Positions 1-9,272 of a stretch of DNA of 64,000 nt are shown here, piece after piece. Under the pieces are notes generated by a model, which saw only the letters and a program-made list of their open reading frames with translations, was not told where the DNA came from and made no database searches. Source of the DNA: a bacterium (GTDB lineage Bacteria > Myxococcota_A > Bradymonadia > Bradymonadales > Bradymonadaceae). Made by a program: the position numbers and the translations under genes. Every line of letters begins with the position of its first letter. The stretch's first letter is position 1. Location of the stretch: positions 1 to 64,000 of the forward strand of contig JAUIBR010000035.1 of assembly GCA_030427705.1 (NCBI GenBank), read 5' to 3'.

Positions 1-100
1 GAACTGGACAGATAACACCACTGGGACCAACCCCTGTCCGGTACAATGTGTTACCTATGTACCTGTAGAGATTTGTTACCCATGTTCTCGTTGTCACCCT

Positions 101-137
101 AAGAACCAAGAACCAAGAACCAAGAACCAAAGACCAG
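101..137. repeat. AAGAACC heptamer tandem repeat
   Basis: About five tandem copies of the heptamer AAGAACC, the last one imperfect, lie about 65 bases before the first gene. The same heptamer recurs at 50240-50280, and a one-base variant (GGCTCTT on the + strand) occurs near 37143-37165. Nothing else is recognisable in bases 1-202. Confidence 0.8.
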
Positions 138-202
138 AGTGATTGTGGTGCACCAATGGTTTTGGTAGTTCTAGAGTGCTTTACGGCGGTCGAATCCTAA
201 GG

Positions 203-2182
203 ATGAAAGTGCGAATTCTGATTGCATTGCTGTTTGTCACGTTGGTCGGCTGCTCGTCCGATACTGCGACAAACAACGCCCAAAACAACGCCAATAACCA
301 ACCCGATGCTGGGGAAGACCAGGGTCTCTGTGAACCCGGAGCTCGGCAGTGCAAGGACCTGGTTGTGGCGCTCGTCTGCAATGCGGACGGCAGCGCGTGG
401 GAAGAAGAAGAGTGCGTAGATAATCTTCGCTGTAACGACCTCAATGGTGAATGCTCGGCCGAAATCTGCACCCCAGGCGGATTTGCAGGCTGCACAGAAA
501 CCGGGTTGATGAGCTTCTGCAATCAGTCGGGAACGGCGGTCGTCGAACAACCGTGTCCTGGCGATGCACCTTGCGAAGACGGCAAGTGTGGCGACGCGGA
601 GTGCGTCCCGGGTGAGTTGCGCTGCATCGACAACTCCACACTGGAAATCTGCAACGAAGCAGGCGCGCGGGTGCCGGGCGCAAGCTGCCCCATCGGCACC
701 GAGTGCTTCAACGGCGCATGCGAAGAGCTGTGCGAGTTAAACAAGAAGATCTCGAGCTATATTGGTTGCGAATACTGGTCCGCCGACCTCGACAACTATG
801 ACGACGCGCTGAGTCAACCGCACGCCATCGTGGTGTCTAATGTCAACCCCGAGCTCGACGCGGAAGTTTCACTCTTCCTGGGCGAATCCACCGATGAACT
901 GCGAACCGATGTAAATGGCCAGCCATTCCAGAAGATCATCAAACCTGGCGAGGCCGCCATCTACTCAATTCCAATCGGGTATGACCACAGCGGCACGCGC
1001 ATCCTGCAGAACAAGGCTATTCGAGTTACCGCCAATATTCCGGTCATTGCGTACCAATTCAATCCGCTCAACAACGTCGATGTCTATTCAAACGACGGCA
1101 CCCTGCTCTTGCCCACGAACTCGGTCGGCACAGAGTACTGGGGCATTAGCTGGCCTTACCGTCAGGGCCCCGGCCTGCGAGGATTCCTGACCATCGTCAA
1201 CTCTTCGGGGCAACCCAATCGCGTGACTATAACCCCATCCGCGCAAGTGCTCGCCGGGCCCAATATCCCGGCAATGGACGCTGGCGTGGAGCGGCTCTTC
1301 GACCTGGCCCCCGGCGAATCGTTAAACATGACGGTTTCTGGCATTGAATTCGAGGAAGCTCGCGAAAGTGGGTGCCTTGTCGACAGCCAGGACGGTCCGC
1401 CTGAAAACGTCTCACCCTGCCCCGACCTGACGGGTACGCATATCGTTGCCGAACACCCGGTCACGGTCTTCGGCGGACACCAATGTGCAAACGTCGTTCA
1501 AGGCGTGGACCGCTGCGACCATATCGAAAGCGTGCTCTTCCCGACCTCGGCATGGGGCACGACGTATATCGGCTCAAAGTACCATCCACGCGCTGATGGG
1601 GAGTTTCCTGAACCCGACATCTGGCGAGTCGTTGCCGCAGAAGACGGCACCCAGATCCAGACGACACCACCGCTTGACGGCGTGCATGGGAAGGTCCTGA
1701 ATGCAGGTGAGTGGCGCCAATTCGAAGCGACCGAGCCATTCGTATTGGGCGCAAGCAAACCCGTCACCTTGGCTCAGTACATGGTTGGTTCAAACTGGTT
1801 TGGGATTCCGCGCATCTGCAATATGGGCATCGATGCGGCGAATCCTACAGGCATCGGCGACCCTGCAATGGCGACCGCGGTACCCGTGGACCAGTTCAGA
1901 AACGACTATGTGGTGCTGACGCCTGACGCCTACGATGAAGACTACCTAAACATCATCGTCCCCACGGGACATCAAGTGTTCATCGACGGCACACCTATCG
2001 CCGCGGACTGGACGCCAGTGGGTAACGGCGTGTACGAACACGCTTCAATCACTGTGTTCGACGGGTTCCATCACCTCACCTCCGAAGTGCCATTTGGGGT
2101 GATGAGCTATGGATATGATTGCCACGTATCTTACGCGTACCCAGGCGGTCTTAATCTCGAGCAAATCTCCGAGCGCGACTGA
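203..2182 (+). CDS. IgGFc-binding-like secreted lipoprotein
   Basis: The product is a 659-residue lipoprotein. The frame is open upstream to 143, but I start at ATG 203 because it gives a clean signal peptide (MKVRILIALLFVTLVGC) with lipobox VGC. A short Asn-rich linker follows (NNAQNNANN). Residues about 35-170 carry repeated Cys motifs such as CEPGARQC, CTPGGFAGC and CVPGELRC. From about residue 180 to the end, the pattern of extracellular adhesive IgGFc-binding-type domains appears: HAIVVSN near the start, VIAYQFNP, GTHIVAEHPVTVFGGHQC, and FGVMSYGYD near the end. This is known for the family as a secreted or adhesive module; the ligand here is unknown. The stop codon is the first element of the hairpin array that follows. 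The surface-lipoprotein call is strong, the binding role weak. Confidence 0.8.
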   Translation: MKVRILIALLFVTLVGCSSDTATNNAQNNANNQPDAGEDQGLCEPGARQCKDLVVALVCNADGSAWEEEECVDNLRCNDLNGECSAEICTPGGFAGCTETGLMSFCNQSGTAVVEQPCPGDAPCEDGKCGDAECVPGELRCIDNSTLEICNEAGARVPGASCPIGTECFNGACEELCELNKKISSYIGCEYWSADLDNYDDALSQPHAIVVSNVNPELDAEVSLFLGESTDELRTDVNGQPFQKIIKPGEAAIYSIPIGYDHSGTRILQNKAIRVTANIPVIAYQFNPLNNVDVYSNDGTLLLPTNSVGTEYWGISWPYRQGPGLRGFLTIVNSSGQPNRVTITPSAQVLAGPNIPAMDAGVERLFDLAPGESLNMTVSGIEFEEARESGCLVDSQDGPPENVSPCPDLTGTHIVAEHPVTVFGGHQCANVVQGVDRCDHIESVLFPTSAWGTTYIGSKYHPRADGEFPEPDIWRVVAAEDGTQIQTTPPLDGVHGKVLNAGEWRQFEATEPFVLGASKPVTLAQYMVGSNWFGIPRICNMGIDAANPTGIGDPAMATAVPVDQFRNDYVVLTPDAYDEDYLNIIVPTGHQVFIDGTPIAADWTPVGNGVYEHASITVFDGFHHLTSEVPFGVMSYGYDCHVSYAYPGGLNLEQISERD

Positions 2183-2365
2183 GGTCGCGTTGCTCCCTCA
2201 GAATTCGGTCGCGTTGCTCCCTCAGAATTCGGTCGCGTTGCTCCCTCAGAGTTCAGTCGTTACACTCCTTCAGAATTCGGCCTTCGGCCTCAGATGATCT
2301 GAGCGAAGCGAATTCTGAGCGAAGCGAATTCTGAGCGAAGCGAACTCTGAGCGGCGTCAGCCGCG
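2183..2365. repeat. Hairpin array A1 (composite, head-to-head)
   Basis: The array consists of short units joined by the connector CTCAGARTTC. The left half reads CTCAGAATTCGG followed by a variable insert ending in CC (inserts around GTCGCGTTGCT, and GGCC-TTC-GGCC). The right half is inverted and reads CTGAG-CGAAGCG-AATTC. The two halves meet at a palindromic junction near 2310 (CTCAGATGATCTGAG). The array abuts the stop codon of the preceding gene, whose TGA forms part of the first CTGAGG. No coding potential is evident. Confidence 0.75.
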
Positions 2366-2387
2366 AAATCAGCATGTGAGTAGATGA

Positions 2388-3089
2388 ATGAAGGTATTGC
2401 GGGTCCTCAGTTGTGTGTTGTCAGCGGCAGCGTTGCTGAGCTGTGGCGATGAAGAGGAAGTCCCATGTCCCGATTGTGACAAACCACGCTGTGAGCAGAC
2501 CGAAGACTGTGAAGTCGGGTTCTTTTGTGTCGATCGCAACTGCGAGCAGCGCGAGTCGTATCAAGAGAAGGGCACAATCTACGTCGATGGAACGTATGTG
2601 GCGTTAATCTCGGACGTGACTGCCAACGAATCCTGCGGGCTGGATACCGCGGGGGCGGATATTGTGTACGTGGCGCTGGAAAACAGCGTGGGCGACCAAC
2701 GTGCCTGGGGTCGATTGATTGCGGACTTGCCAGGTCCACCATTTGATGCGGATTCAACGCTTGATGGAACTGCCCCAGATTTCAACTTGGACTGTCCAGA
2801 CTTCGACTCTGCAAATTTCGTTTCAATTGGCTGCGACCGGTCGATCGCTGTTGAGTTCATCGATGCAAACGGTGAGCTAACCCAGATTCAGGCGGGTGAA
2901 ACACTTCGAGTGTTCGAATATGGGAATCAATGTGGCGGAGACATGATCGAAGAAAACTACCGCGTCTATTTGTGCAAAGATGCGTACGCGATCTTCGACC
3001 GAGATGTCCGTAGCTGCAATGCGGAGTTGTCGGATTCAGTCCCCTCAACCGGTGATGATTCGTTCGTGGTCGACAAGCTGCCGAATTAG
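2388..3089 (+). CDS. Cys-rich lipoprotein, unknown function
   Basis: The product is 233 residues. The signal peptide MKVLRVLSCVLSAAALLSC ends in a lipobox (LLSC), so the protein is probably membrane-anchored in the periplasm or at the surface. The mature N-terminus is acidic and then Cys-rich: CPDCDKPRC, CEVGFFCVDRNC. This recalls the 'DCxxGxxCxxxxC' signature seen in other lipoproteins of this window. The rest (residues 60-233) has scattered cysteines and resembles a small secreted beta domain; I recognise no family. ATG 2388 was preferred over the overlapping out-of-frame ATG at 2384. The gene starts about 20 bases after array A1, and its stop overlaps the stop of the convergent gene by 4 bases (3086-3089). 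Confidence 0.75.
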   Translation: MKVLRVLSCVLSAAALLSCGDEEEVPCPDCDKPRCEQTEDCEVGFFCVDRNCEQRESYQEKGTIYVDGTYVALISDVTANESCGLDTAGADIVYVALENSVGDQRAWGRLIADLPGPPFDADSTLDGTAPDFNLDCPDFDSANFVSIGCDRSIAVEFIDANGELTQIQAGETLRVFEYGNQCGGDMIEENYRVYLCKDAYAIFDRDVRSCNAELSDSVPSTGDDSFVVDKLPN

Positions 3090-3730
3090 AACACGTCGAA
3101 GTTGGCCTGGGCGCCGACACCGAAGGTTCGGTAGGTGAGCGTATTGGCCGCTGGGCCTTTGATGAGGTCGCGGTCAGGCTGCTCGTCATCTTTGAAGTTC
3201 ATCCCGTCGTACGTGTAGAACAGACCCAAATCAAACGAGAACCACTGGGAAACCTCGACTTCGTAGGCAAGCCACAGTTGCGCCTGCACACCGATGAGGT
3301 CGAAATCTTCAGACGTCGTGTTTTCGCTCACCGTGGTTTCGACCGAAGCCGTTCCGAATGAATAGCCGATGGAGACCTGGATCACGATCGGGAGCAGATC
3401 TACACGGGTCGTCACGCCAACAGCAGGCACCGAGACAACAAATTGGGTTGCATCCGTCTGATCGTAGGCAGACGCCTTGTAGTCGAAGAACGGTCCGATC
3501 TTTAGACCCTCAACCGGACTGAGCAGAATATTGCCCATCAGTCCCGCACCGAAATCGGTTTGTGGGAGCGAATAGTCTGGAAAATCCAGTTCGGGGTTTC
3601 CACGGTTAATGCGCGCCGAGCCCATGGATGCCTGCACGCCAACGGTCATCGTCTCTGCCGATGCGTCGTCGGCTGCGAACAAAACCGATGAGGTCGCGAT
3701 AAGAATCAACAAATGTCGTAGAAATCTCAT
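3086..3730 (-). CDS. Outer-membrane beta-barrel protein
   Basis: The product is 214 residues with a typical signal peptide (MRFLRHLLILIATSSVLFA ... ASAE) and no lipobox Cys. The mature part alternates polar and hydrophobic residues with Gly, as in small porin-like barrels: GLKIGPFFDY, IVIQVSIGYSFG, AQLWLAYEVEV, FSFDLGLFYTY. It ends in a terminal aromatic residue (VGAQANFDVF), which fits outer-membrane insertion signals. The predicted location is the outer membrane; no substrate can be assigned. It is convergent with the Cys-rich lipoprotein gene and shares 4 bases with it at the stop codons. The roughly 280 bases between this start and 4014 hold the promoters of both divergent genes. Confidence 0.75.
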   Translation of the reverse strand: MRFLRHLLILIATSSVLFAADDASAETMTVGVQASMGSARINRGNPELDFPDYSLPQTDFGAGLMGNILLSPVEGLKIGPFFDYKASAYDQTDATQFVVSVPAVGVTTRVDLLPIVIQVSIGYSFGTASVETTVSENTTSEDFDLIGVQAQLWLAYEVEVSQWFSFDLGLFYTYDGMNFKDDEQPDRDLIKGPAANTLTYRTFGVGAQANFDVF

Positions 3731-4013
3731 TAACTTCCACCTGCGAGGTTCTACTTGGAATTACTATGGGACCACCCAAAGGAGCAACAGGACTGTTGCT
3801 AAAGTCGTTTGATTTCTGGATGGCATGCTGGGGAACAACAAACGGGGCCGGGTCGGTGCCGGAGTACCCCCATTTCTCATTTCACGTGATGCTTCTTTCA
3901 GCAGTGGAAGCCCAACAGGTTGATATCGTTAACCTTTTGTCTCTACTGTGAAATAGGATGCGAGATTCGTTACAAAACTAGCGAACTCTAGCAAGTTGAA
4001 ATGGGGAGAATCC

Positions 4014-6041
4014 ATGCGCTTCAAATACTTCACCATCGCTTTTCTGGCCGCCGCTCAGTTGATTGCATGCAACGATGACTCGGCCCAGAATCCCGACCCG
4101 ATGGACAAAGAGCCCAATACAGTAAACAACAATCAACCATCGGTTTCTACTGAATCCAAACTGGTCTTGGCATCCGATTGTGACCAGGTTCGCGAACATA
4201 TCGCTGATGTTTTCACTGAGGAGTTTCTGAGTCGGGTTTACCCACCGCCTGAGGAAAATGTCTCGAATACAAATGGAAACAATGCTGTATTCGGACCGCC
4301 CTCCGACGTCTCAGGCACAAACACACAAGTTGAAGGCGTTGACGAGATCGATACCGTCAAGACTGACGGAGAACATATCTACGCGCTCTTCGGGCAAGGT
4401 TATGGTCAGGATGTTGTGATCGTGAAGTCGTGGCCTCCCGAAGAGATCGCCGAGGTCGCGCGTTTAGAACTCAACGCTCGTGGACTTCTTTTGCACGAAG
4501 ACAAACTGGTTGTGTTGGGTGACTACGAAGAGGAGCGAATCGACCCATCGACCGGTAGACCACACGTCCTCGGTCCTTTTTATGGTACACAAGTTACGAT
4601 CGTGGATGTGGCCGACCCGGCGAATCCAGTCATCGAACAGCAGAAGATTATCGAGTCCTATCTTGTGGATGGCCGGATGATCGATGGTGAGGTGTATCTG
4701 GTCACTTCCGGACAACTGAAGCGCCCCGGACGACTGAACCACGTCGCGATCGCCACGGATCTTGATTTCCCGCAGTTTGCGCCAAACGAACGTCCCCAAG
4801 ACTGGGACACAATCAATCAGTTGAAAGCAGATATTCGAGCACCGATGCGCGTGGAAATCGTGAACCGCCTGAACCAACAACCATTGACGGATCTGTTTCC
4901 GGTCATGCGCGATGTGCAGAGCGGGTCTGTTGAGACATTACTAGATTGTAACGAGTACTATCTTCCACCAAGACTGACTGAAGTCGGTTTTCTGAACGTG
5001 ACCAACTTCAATCTGGGTGGTGACACTGTGTTGGAAACGACCTCGTTGGCGTCATCAGGCCAGACCATTTATGCATCCAAGAACAGCCTGTATGTAACCA
5101 CGGCCAGCACGCGTTGGTGGTGGGGATGGGGAGACACTGAACCGAAATCTCTTGTCCACAAGTTCGTGTTAACACCGGACAGCAGACCCGCTTATCGAGC
5201 AAGCGGAAGCTTCACAGGATGGGTGTTGAATCAGTTCTCGATGAGCGAACACGATGGTCATCTACGTGTTGCAACAACCGAGACACGTTGGCGAGGAGAC
5301 ACGGAAGGAGGCAATCATCTGATTGTCTTGAAGGAGGAAGACGGGGAATTGATCGAAACAGGCAGCGTCCGTGGCCTTGCACCTGGCGAAGAAATTTACG
5401 CCATTCGTTTTCTAGGCGATGAGGCATACATGGTGACGTTCGAAGCCATCGATCCACTCTTCACTTTTGATTTATCTGACCCAGCGAATCCTCAACTCAA
5501 AGGCGAGTTGAAGATCAATGGATTTTCTAGTTATCTGCACCCACTCGGTGATGACCATCTGCTGGCGGTAGGCCAAGATGGGACAGATCAGGGGAGTCTG
5601 AACGGCGCACACGTCCAGATCTTCGATGTGAGCGATCTTTCCAATCCCGTTCGGACCCACCAGCATATCATCGGTGGGTGGGCCGAGACGGCGTGGGACC
5701 ACAAAGCCTACACGTACGATGCTCAAAAGAAGCTGCTGGCGATTCCGGCAGCGCCTATTGCGTACAACGGTTTGTTGGTGCTGACTGTGGACCCGCAAAC
5801 CGGATTTGAAGAGGTCGGGCACATTGAACACAACGACCTGGCACAGCGGTACTGGTGCGAACTCCGTGATCACCGCGAATGCGACGACCCGGACCGGGTT
5901 TGGCAAACAGAGATGGTCCGAAGCCGGTTTATCGACGACTATGTCTACTCATTCAGTTCAGTTGGACTGAGGGTCAACGACCTGGCCGCACTAGAGATAG
6001 AACGCGCGGCGCTGGTGTTGAATCTCCCTATCGAAGAGTAG
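4014..6041 (+). CDS. Beta-propeller domain lipoprotein
   Basis: The product is 675 residues. ATG 4014 is preceded by a good Shine-Dalgarno (GGGGAG) and starts the signal peptide MRFKYFTIAFLAAAQLIAC with its lipobox; the in-frame TTG at 3996 lies before the ribosome site. The motif TNTQVEGVDEIDTVKTDGEHIYAL (residues about 100-123; key residues VEGVDE and VKTDG) matches the start of the secreted beta-propeller family PF09826. Repeated 'VDVADPANPV', 'FDLSDPANPQ' and 'FDVSDLSNPV' blades run through residues 190-560. A possible -35/-10 pair (TTGATA at 3920, TACTGT at 3944) is weak. The family is secreted and its function is uncharacterised. The next gene begins 14 bases downstream, so the two are probably co-transcribed. 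Confidence 0.85.
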   Translation: MRFKYFTIAFLAAAQLIACNDDSAQNPDPMDKEPNTVNNNQPSVSTESKLVLASDCDQVREHIADVFTEEFLSRVYPPPEENVSNTNGNNAVFGPPSDVSGTNTQVEGVDEIDTVKTDGEHIYALFGQGYGQDVVIVKSWPPEEIAEVARLELNARGLLLHEDKLVVLGDYEEERIDPSTGRPHVLGPFYGTQVTIVDVADPANPVIEQQKIIESYLVDGRMIDGEVYLVTSGQLKRPGRLNHVAIATDLDFPQFAPNERPQDWDTINQLKADIRAPMRVEIVNRLNQQPLTDLFPVMRDVQSGSVETLLDCNEYYLPPRLTEVGFLNVTNFNLGGDTVLETTSLASSGQTIYASKNSLYVTTASTRWWWGWGDTEPKSLVHKFVLTPDSRPAYRASGSFTGWVLNQFSMSEHDGHLRVATTETRWRGDTEGGNHLIVLKEEDGELIETGSVRGLAPGEEIYAIRFLGDEAYMVTFEAIDPLFTFDLSDPANPQLKGELKINGFSSYLHPLGDDHLLAVGQDGTDQGSLNGAHVQIFDVSDLSNPVRTHQHIIGGWAETAWDHKAYTYDAQKKLLAIPAAPIAYNGLLVLTVDPQTGFEEVGHIEHNDLAQRYWCELRDHRECDDPDRVWQTEMVRSRFIDDYVYSFSSVGLRVNDLAALEIERAALVLNLPIEE

Positions 6042-6055
6042 CGTCGAGGAACGCA

Positions 6056-7561
6056 ATGAACAGTTTTGGAATTCGTTTTCTAGCCGGTTTCGCGGTGGTA
6101 GGTCTGGCTCTCTTGGCGGGATGCTCTGACGAAGGGGACTCCGCGGTTGCGGATATGGGCGTCGATTCCGGCGCGAATAACGTCGGTTCAGACATGAACA
6201 CGGGGATGCCCGATATGTCTGACGGCGATGATATGTCGTCCAATAATCAGGGCTCGGACATGTCGACAGACATGCGAATGGACCCGCCCACCAGCAACTT
6301 TTGCGAGACTCGCGGCACACAGATTCGTGAAGCCGGCGGCGATGTCATCAACGTCTCGCCAGGGGTTGCCGGACGCGTGATGGCGGACGGCAACGAAACG
6401 ACGTTGCGGCAGGTAGTGTCAGGCGCAGCAGAGGGTTCAACGATCTTACTGGCCGACGGGACGTACACCTTCGATGAAGCTCCAGATGGGTCGTTTTCCG
6501 GTCTGTACTTCACGACCAACAACGTCACGCTTCGCGGGGCATCAGGCGACGCGACGGCGGTCGTCCTGGACTCCAACTATGCCGACCACGGCGGATCGAC
6601 GGCCCCGATTACGATTCAGGCTTCCGGAATCACGGTCGCAGATTTGACCGTGAAGCGTTCAATCTTTCACCTGATTCACTTCAGCGGCGGAGGGACGGAC
6701 TCGGTCGTACACAACGTCGTTTTGGAAGACGGCGGTCAGCAATTTTTGAAGTCGAGTTCTGGCGGTCTGGTCGAAAACGTCGAGGTATCGTGCTCGCTGT
6801 TCACGATGACGGAATCTGGCCGCGATAATGTCTGGGGCTACGGCGCCACCGACGGAAACACGACGTGTTACACGGGCGGCATCGATAGCCATGAAGGGGT
6901 GAATTGGACGGTTGTGGACAACCACTTCCAAGGCATCTTCTGTGATGCCTCCGGTCCAGAGCGACCTGTGCACAGCAAAAAGGCCGACCAACGCGGTGGC
7001 ATGACCTACAACAACGGCGGACTCGCGGAGCACGCGATCCACATGTGGGACAGCCCTAGCGGCGGCCATACCATCGAGCGCAACACGATTGTCGATTGCG
7101 CGCGCGGCATCGGTGTGGGGTTCCAAGCTGAGGTTTATGGCGCACGGATCGCAAACAATATGATCTTCAGCCGGCATGCGAGCGCGCGCGAACATGACGT
7201 CGCGATTAGCGTGGAACGCGGACATGGAACGCGGATTCTGAACAACACGGTCTTTTATGGGTCAGACCAAGGTTACTCGAACGGCATCGAGATTCGATGG
7301 GACGTGACGTCCGATACGGTGGTGGCCAACAACCTGATGAACCGCGGCGTACAGCTACGAAACAACGCGCAGGCAACCGTCTCGAACAACGTCGACAACG
7401 CCGAGCTGTCTTGGTTTGAGGATGCTGAAACTGGCAACCTTCGCCTCGTGGACTGCAACGTCGCGGGCGTTTCAGGCGGCACTGACCAAGGCGTCGCTAC
7501 CGATATTGACGGTCAAGCGCGAGACCACGACGTCGTCGGCGCCGACGCGTGTGCGCCATAG
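6056..7561 (+). CDS. Right-handed parallel beta-helix lipoprotein
   Basis: The product is 501 residues. ATG 6056 gives a signal peptide ending LALLAGC, followed by a Met/Asp/Ser-rich linker of about 60 residues (repeated DM, SDM, MPDMSDGDDM). From residue about 100 the sequence shows parallel beta-helix features: AAEGSTILLADGTYTF, NNVTLRGASGDATAVVLDS, then repeated 'V.NN.F', 'IANNMIF', 'ILNNTVFYG' and 'VANNLMNRG' coils. The C-terminus GVATDIDGQARD.DVVGAD is typical of pectate-lyase-like or DUF1565-like helices. The folds are often carbohydrate-active, but I see no diagnostic catalytic residue, so no reaction is assigned. The 3' end overlaps the opposite-strand PLP enzyme gene by 65 bases. Confidence 0.8.
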   Translation: MNSFGIRFLAGFAVVGLALLAGCSDEGDSAVADMGVDSGANNVGSDMNTGMPDMSDGDDMSSNNQGSDMSTDMRMDPPTSNFCETRGTQIREAGGDVINVSPGVAGRVMADGNETTLRQVVSGAAEGSTILLADGTYTFDEAPDGSFSGLYFTTNNVTLRGASGDATAVVLDSNYADHGGSTAPITIQASGITVADLTVKRSIFHLIHFSGGGTDSVVHNVVLEDGGQQFLKSSSGGLVENVEVSCSLFTMTESGRDNVWGYGATDGNTTCYTGGIDSHEGVNWTVVDNHFQGIFCDASGPERPVHSKKADQRGGMTYNNGGLAEHAIHMWDSPSGGHTIERNTIVDCARGIGVGFQAEVYGARIANNMIFSRHASAREHDVAISVERGHGTRILNNTVFYGSDQGYSNGIEIRWDVTSDTVVANNLMNRGVQLRNNAQATVSNNVDNAELSWFEDAETGNLRLVDCNVAGVSGGTDQGVATDIDGQARDHDVVGADACAP

Positions 7562-8702
7562 CGAGTGCGGCGGCGAGGTCATCCCAGATGTCCTCGACGG
7601 TCTCCAGACCGACGGATAAGCGCAGTAGGCCTTCCGAAACACCGCATTCCTGCCGGTCATGCTCTTCAACCAATTGGTGGGTCAACGACGCCGGGTGTTG
7701 AAGCAGTGTGTCGGTCGAACCCAGCGAAACTGCCGGTGTGATGAGCTGGAGCGCCGTCATGACCGTTTGGGCTGCCGCTTTCGAGGCAACCTCAAACGCG
7801 ACCATGGCACCGGGTCCGGACATTTGTGTTCCGACCAACCCTTGCGAATCTTCAAGACCCGGGAAGTGTACGGCGGTGACCGCGGGGTGGGACAACAAGC
7901 GCTCGACCAGGAACTGAGCGTTGGATTGGGCTTTTTCGATGCGCACAGGCAGCGTTTGAAGTCCGCGATGTAATAAGTAGCCGCCCAGCGGGTGCAGCAA
8001 TCCACCCGTCCCTGCCCGCATAGAACGCAGAGATGCGGCCCAGTCTTCGTCATTGGTGGCGACGATTCCGCCCATCACATCGCCGTGACCACCGATGTAC
8101 TTGGTCGCGCTGTGGACCACCAACGTCGCGCCGAGTTCCAAGGGCTGCTGCAAAACGGGCGTGGCAAACGTGGAGTCGACCATGACCGGCACATCGCCTG
8201 CAGCTTCAACCACGGCCTTGATGTCCGTGAGCTTAAGCGTGGGGTTTGCGGGCGTCTCCATGATGACCAGCGCGGTGTCGTCCCGCAGCGCTTCCGTCAG
8301 ATTTTCGGGTGTCGCGAAAGTGACCTCGAGCCCACCAAACCCGGACGAGAGCACGTGGTCGGTGCCTCCGTATAATGGTCGAATCGCAACGATATGCTTA
8401 CCCCGACCGCTCGCGACCAGGAGCGTCGCGGTTATCGCGGCCATGCCCGTCGCAAAGGCGATACCGTGATTTGCGTACTCCACCGCCGCCAGAGCTTCTT
8501 CAAATCGAGCAACTGTAGGATTGTGCAACCGCGCGTACACCGCATTGGGCGCCATTGGAGCGCCGTGCGCCAACTGGTGCAGGCTATTGGCCGCTTCCGT
8601 CATGTCGGGGATGGGATACGTGGTCGAGAAGTCGAGTGGCGGGGCGTGCCATGCGTCACTCTTTCGCGCCGCGTGAATGAAACGAGTATCTGCACCTGCC
8701 AT
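7497..8702 (-). CDS. PLP-dependent trans-sulfuration family enzyme
   Basis: The product is 401 residues, normal for the Cys/Met metabolism PLP family (cystathionine gamma-synthase, cystathionine gamma-lyase, methionine gamma-lyase). The PLP lysine lies in SATKYIGGHGDVMGG near residue 200. Other family motifs are YARLHNPTV, ATGMAAI, RPLYGGTDHVL, ETPANPTLKL and MVDSTFATP. ATG 8702 was chosen over the upstream in-frame start at 8732 because an AAAGAGG ribosome site precedes it. The gene is divergent from an Lrp/AsnC regulator across a 93-base gap. That resembles the mdeA-mdeR arrangement of Pseudomonas, so methionine gamma-lyase is a plausible reading, but gamma-synthase cannot be excluded. The C-terminus is odd: an Arg run (RRRRRRRG) encoded inside the antisense overlap with the beta-helix gene. 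Confidence 0.88.
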   Translation of the reverse strand: MAGADTRFIHAARKSDAWHAPPLDFSTTYPIPDMTEAANSLHQLAHGAPMAPNAVYARLHNPTVARFEEALAAVEYANHGIAFATGMAAITATLLVASGRGKHIVAIRPLYGGTDHVLSSGFGGLEVTFATPENLTEALRDDTALVIMETPANPTLKLTDIKAVVEAAGDVPVMVDSTFATPVLQQPLELGATLVVHSATKYIGGHGDVMGGIVATNDEDWAASLRSMRAGTGGLLHPLGGYLLHRGLQTLPVRIEKAQSNAQFLVERLLSHPAVTAVHFPGLEDSQGLVGTQMSGPGAMVAFEVASKAAAQTVMTALQLITPAVSLGSTDTLLQHPASLTHQLVEEHDRQECGVSEGLLRLSVGLETVEDIWDDLAAALAMAHTRRRRRRRGLALDRQYR

Positions 8703-8795
8703 AACGAACCTCTTTCCGCAAATTATCGACACTGTTAGTATAGCTTCGACAAATAGACGTTTCTAACGAATCAAATTCTAAATAGGCCCGAAAAA

Positions 8796-9272
8796 TTGGA
8801 ACTTGACCGAATCGATCGCGAGATTTTGGCCGCTTTACAGAATGATGGTCGGCTCTCGAACAAAGAACTATCCAATCGCGTAGGATTGGCGCCGTCTTCC
8901 TGTCATGAGCGTGTTAAACGCCTGCGCAATGAAGGCGTCATCCAGGGTTGTTCCACAGTCGTGGAGGCGACCGCGTTGGGCATTGCGTTGCAGGCGATGG
9001 TGTCCGTGCGACTCGTTCGCCACTCACGCAAGGCGGTCGATGCGTTCTACGACTACGTGCGCGAGCTGCCCGAAGTCATCGCGGTTTACCACGTCACAGG
9101 TGATGCGGATTTCCTGGTGCACGTGGCGGTCCGCGACACCGAGCATCTGCGCGATCTAGCGATGGATGCGTTCACGACGCGCGCCGAAGTCGGTAACCTA
9201 GAGACCTCACTGGTGTTCCGGGCGCATCGTTCCTCGCTCCCAGACCTACTTGATACGGAGGACGTGAGTTGA
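8796..9272 (+). CDS. Lrp/AsnC family transcriptional regulator
   Basis: The product is 158 residues, the usual size of the family. An N-terminal winged helix (residues 1-60: LDRIDREILAALQNDGR, NKELSNRVGLAPSSCHERVKRL) is followed by a RAM/Lrp effector domain (70-150: VMSVRLVRH, DYVRELPEVIAVYHVTGDADFLVHV). TTG 8796 is the only start that keeps the conserved first helix. The family senses amino acids. Its position divergent from a Met/Cys-type PLP enzyme suggests it controls that gene from the shared 93-base intergenic region (inference; I could not define the operator). The downstream gene overlaps it at TTGA, so the two are translationally coupled. Confidence 0.9.
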   Translation: MELDRIDREILAALQNDGRLSNKELSNRVGLAPSSCHERVKRLRNEGVIQGCSTVVEATALGIALQAMVSVRLVRHSRKAVDAFYDYVRELPEVIAVYHVTGDADFLVHVAVRDTEHLRDLAMDAFTTRAEVGNLETSLVFRAHRSSLPDLLDTEDVS

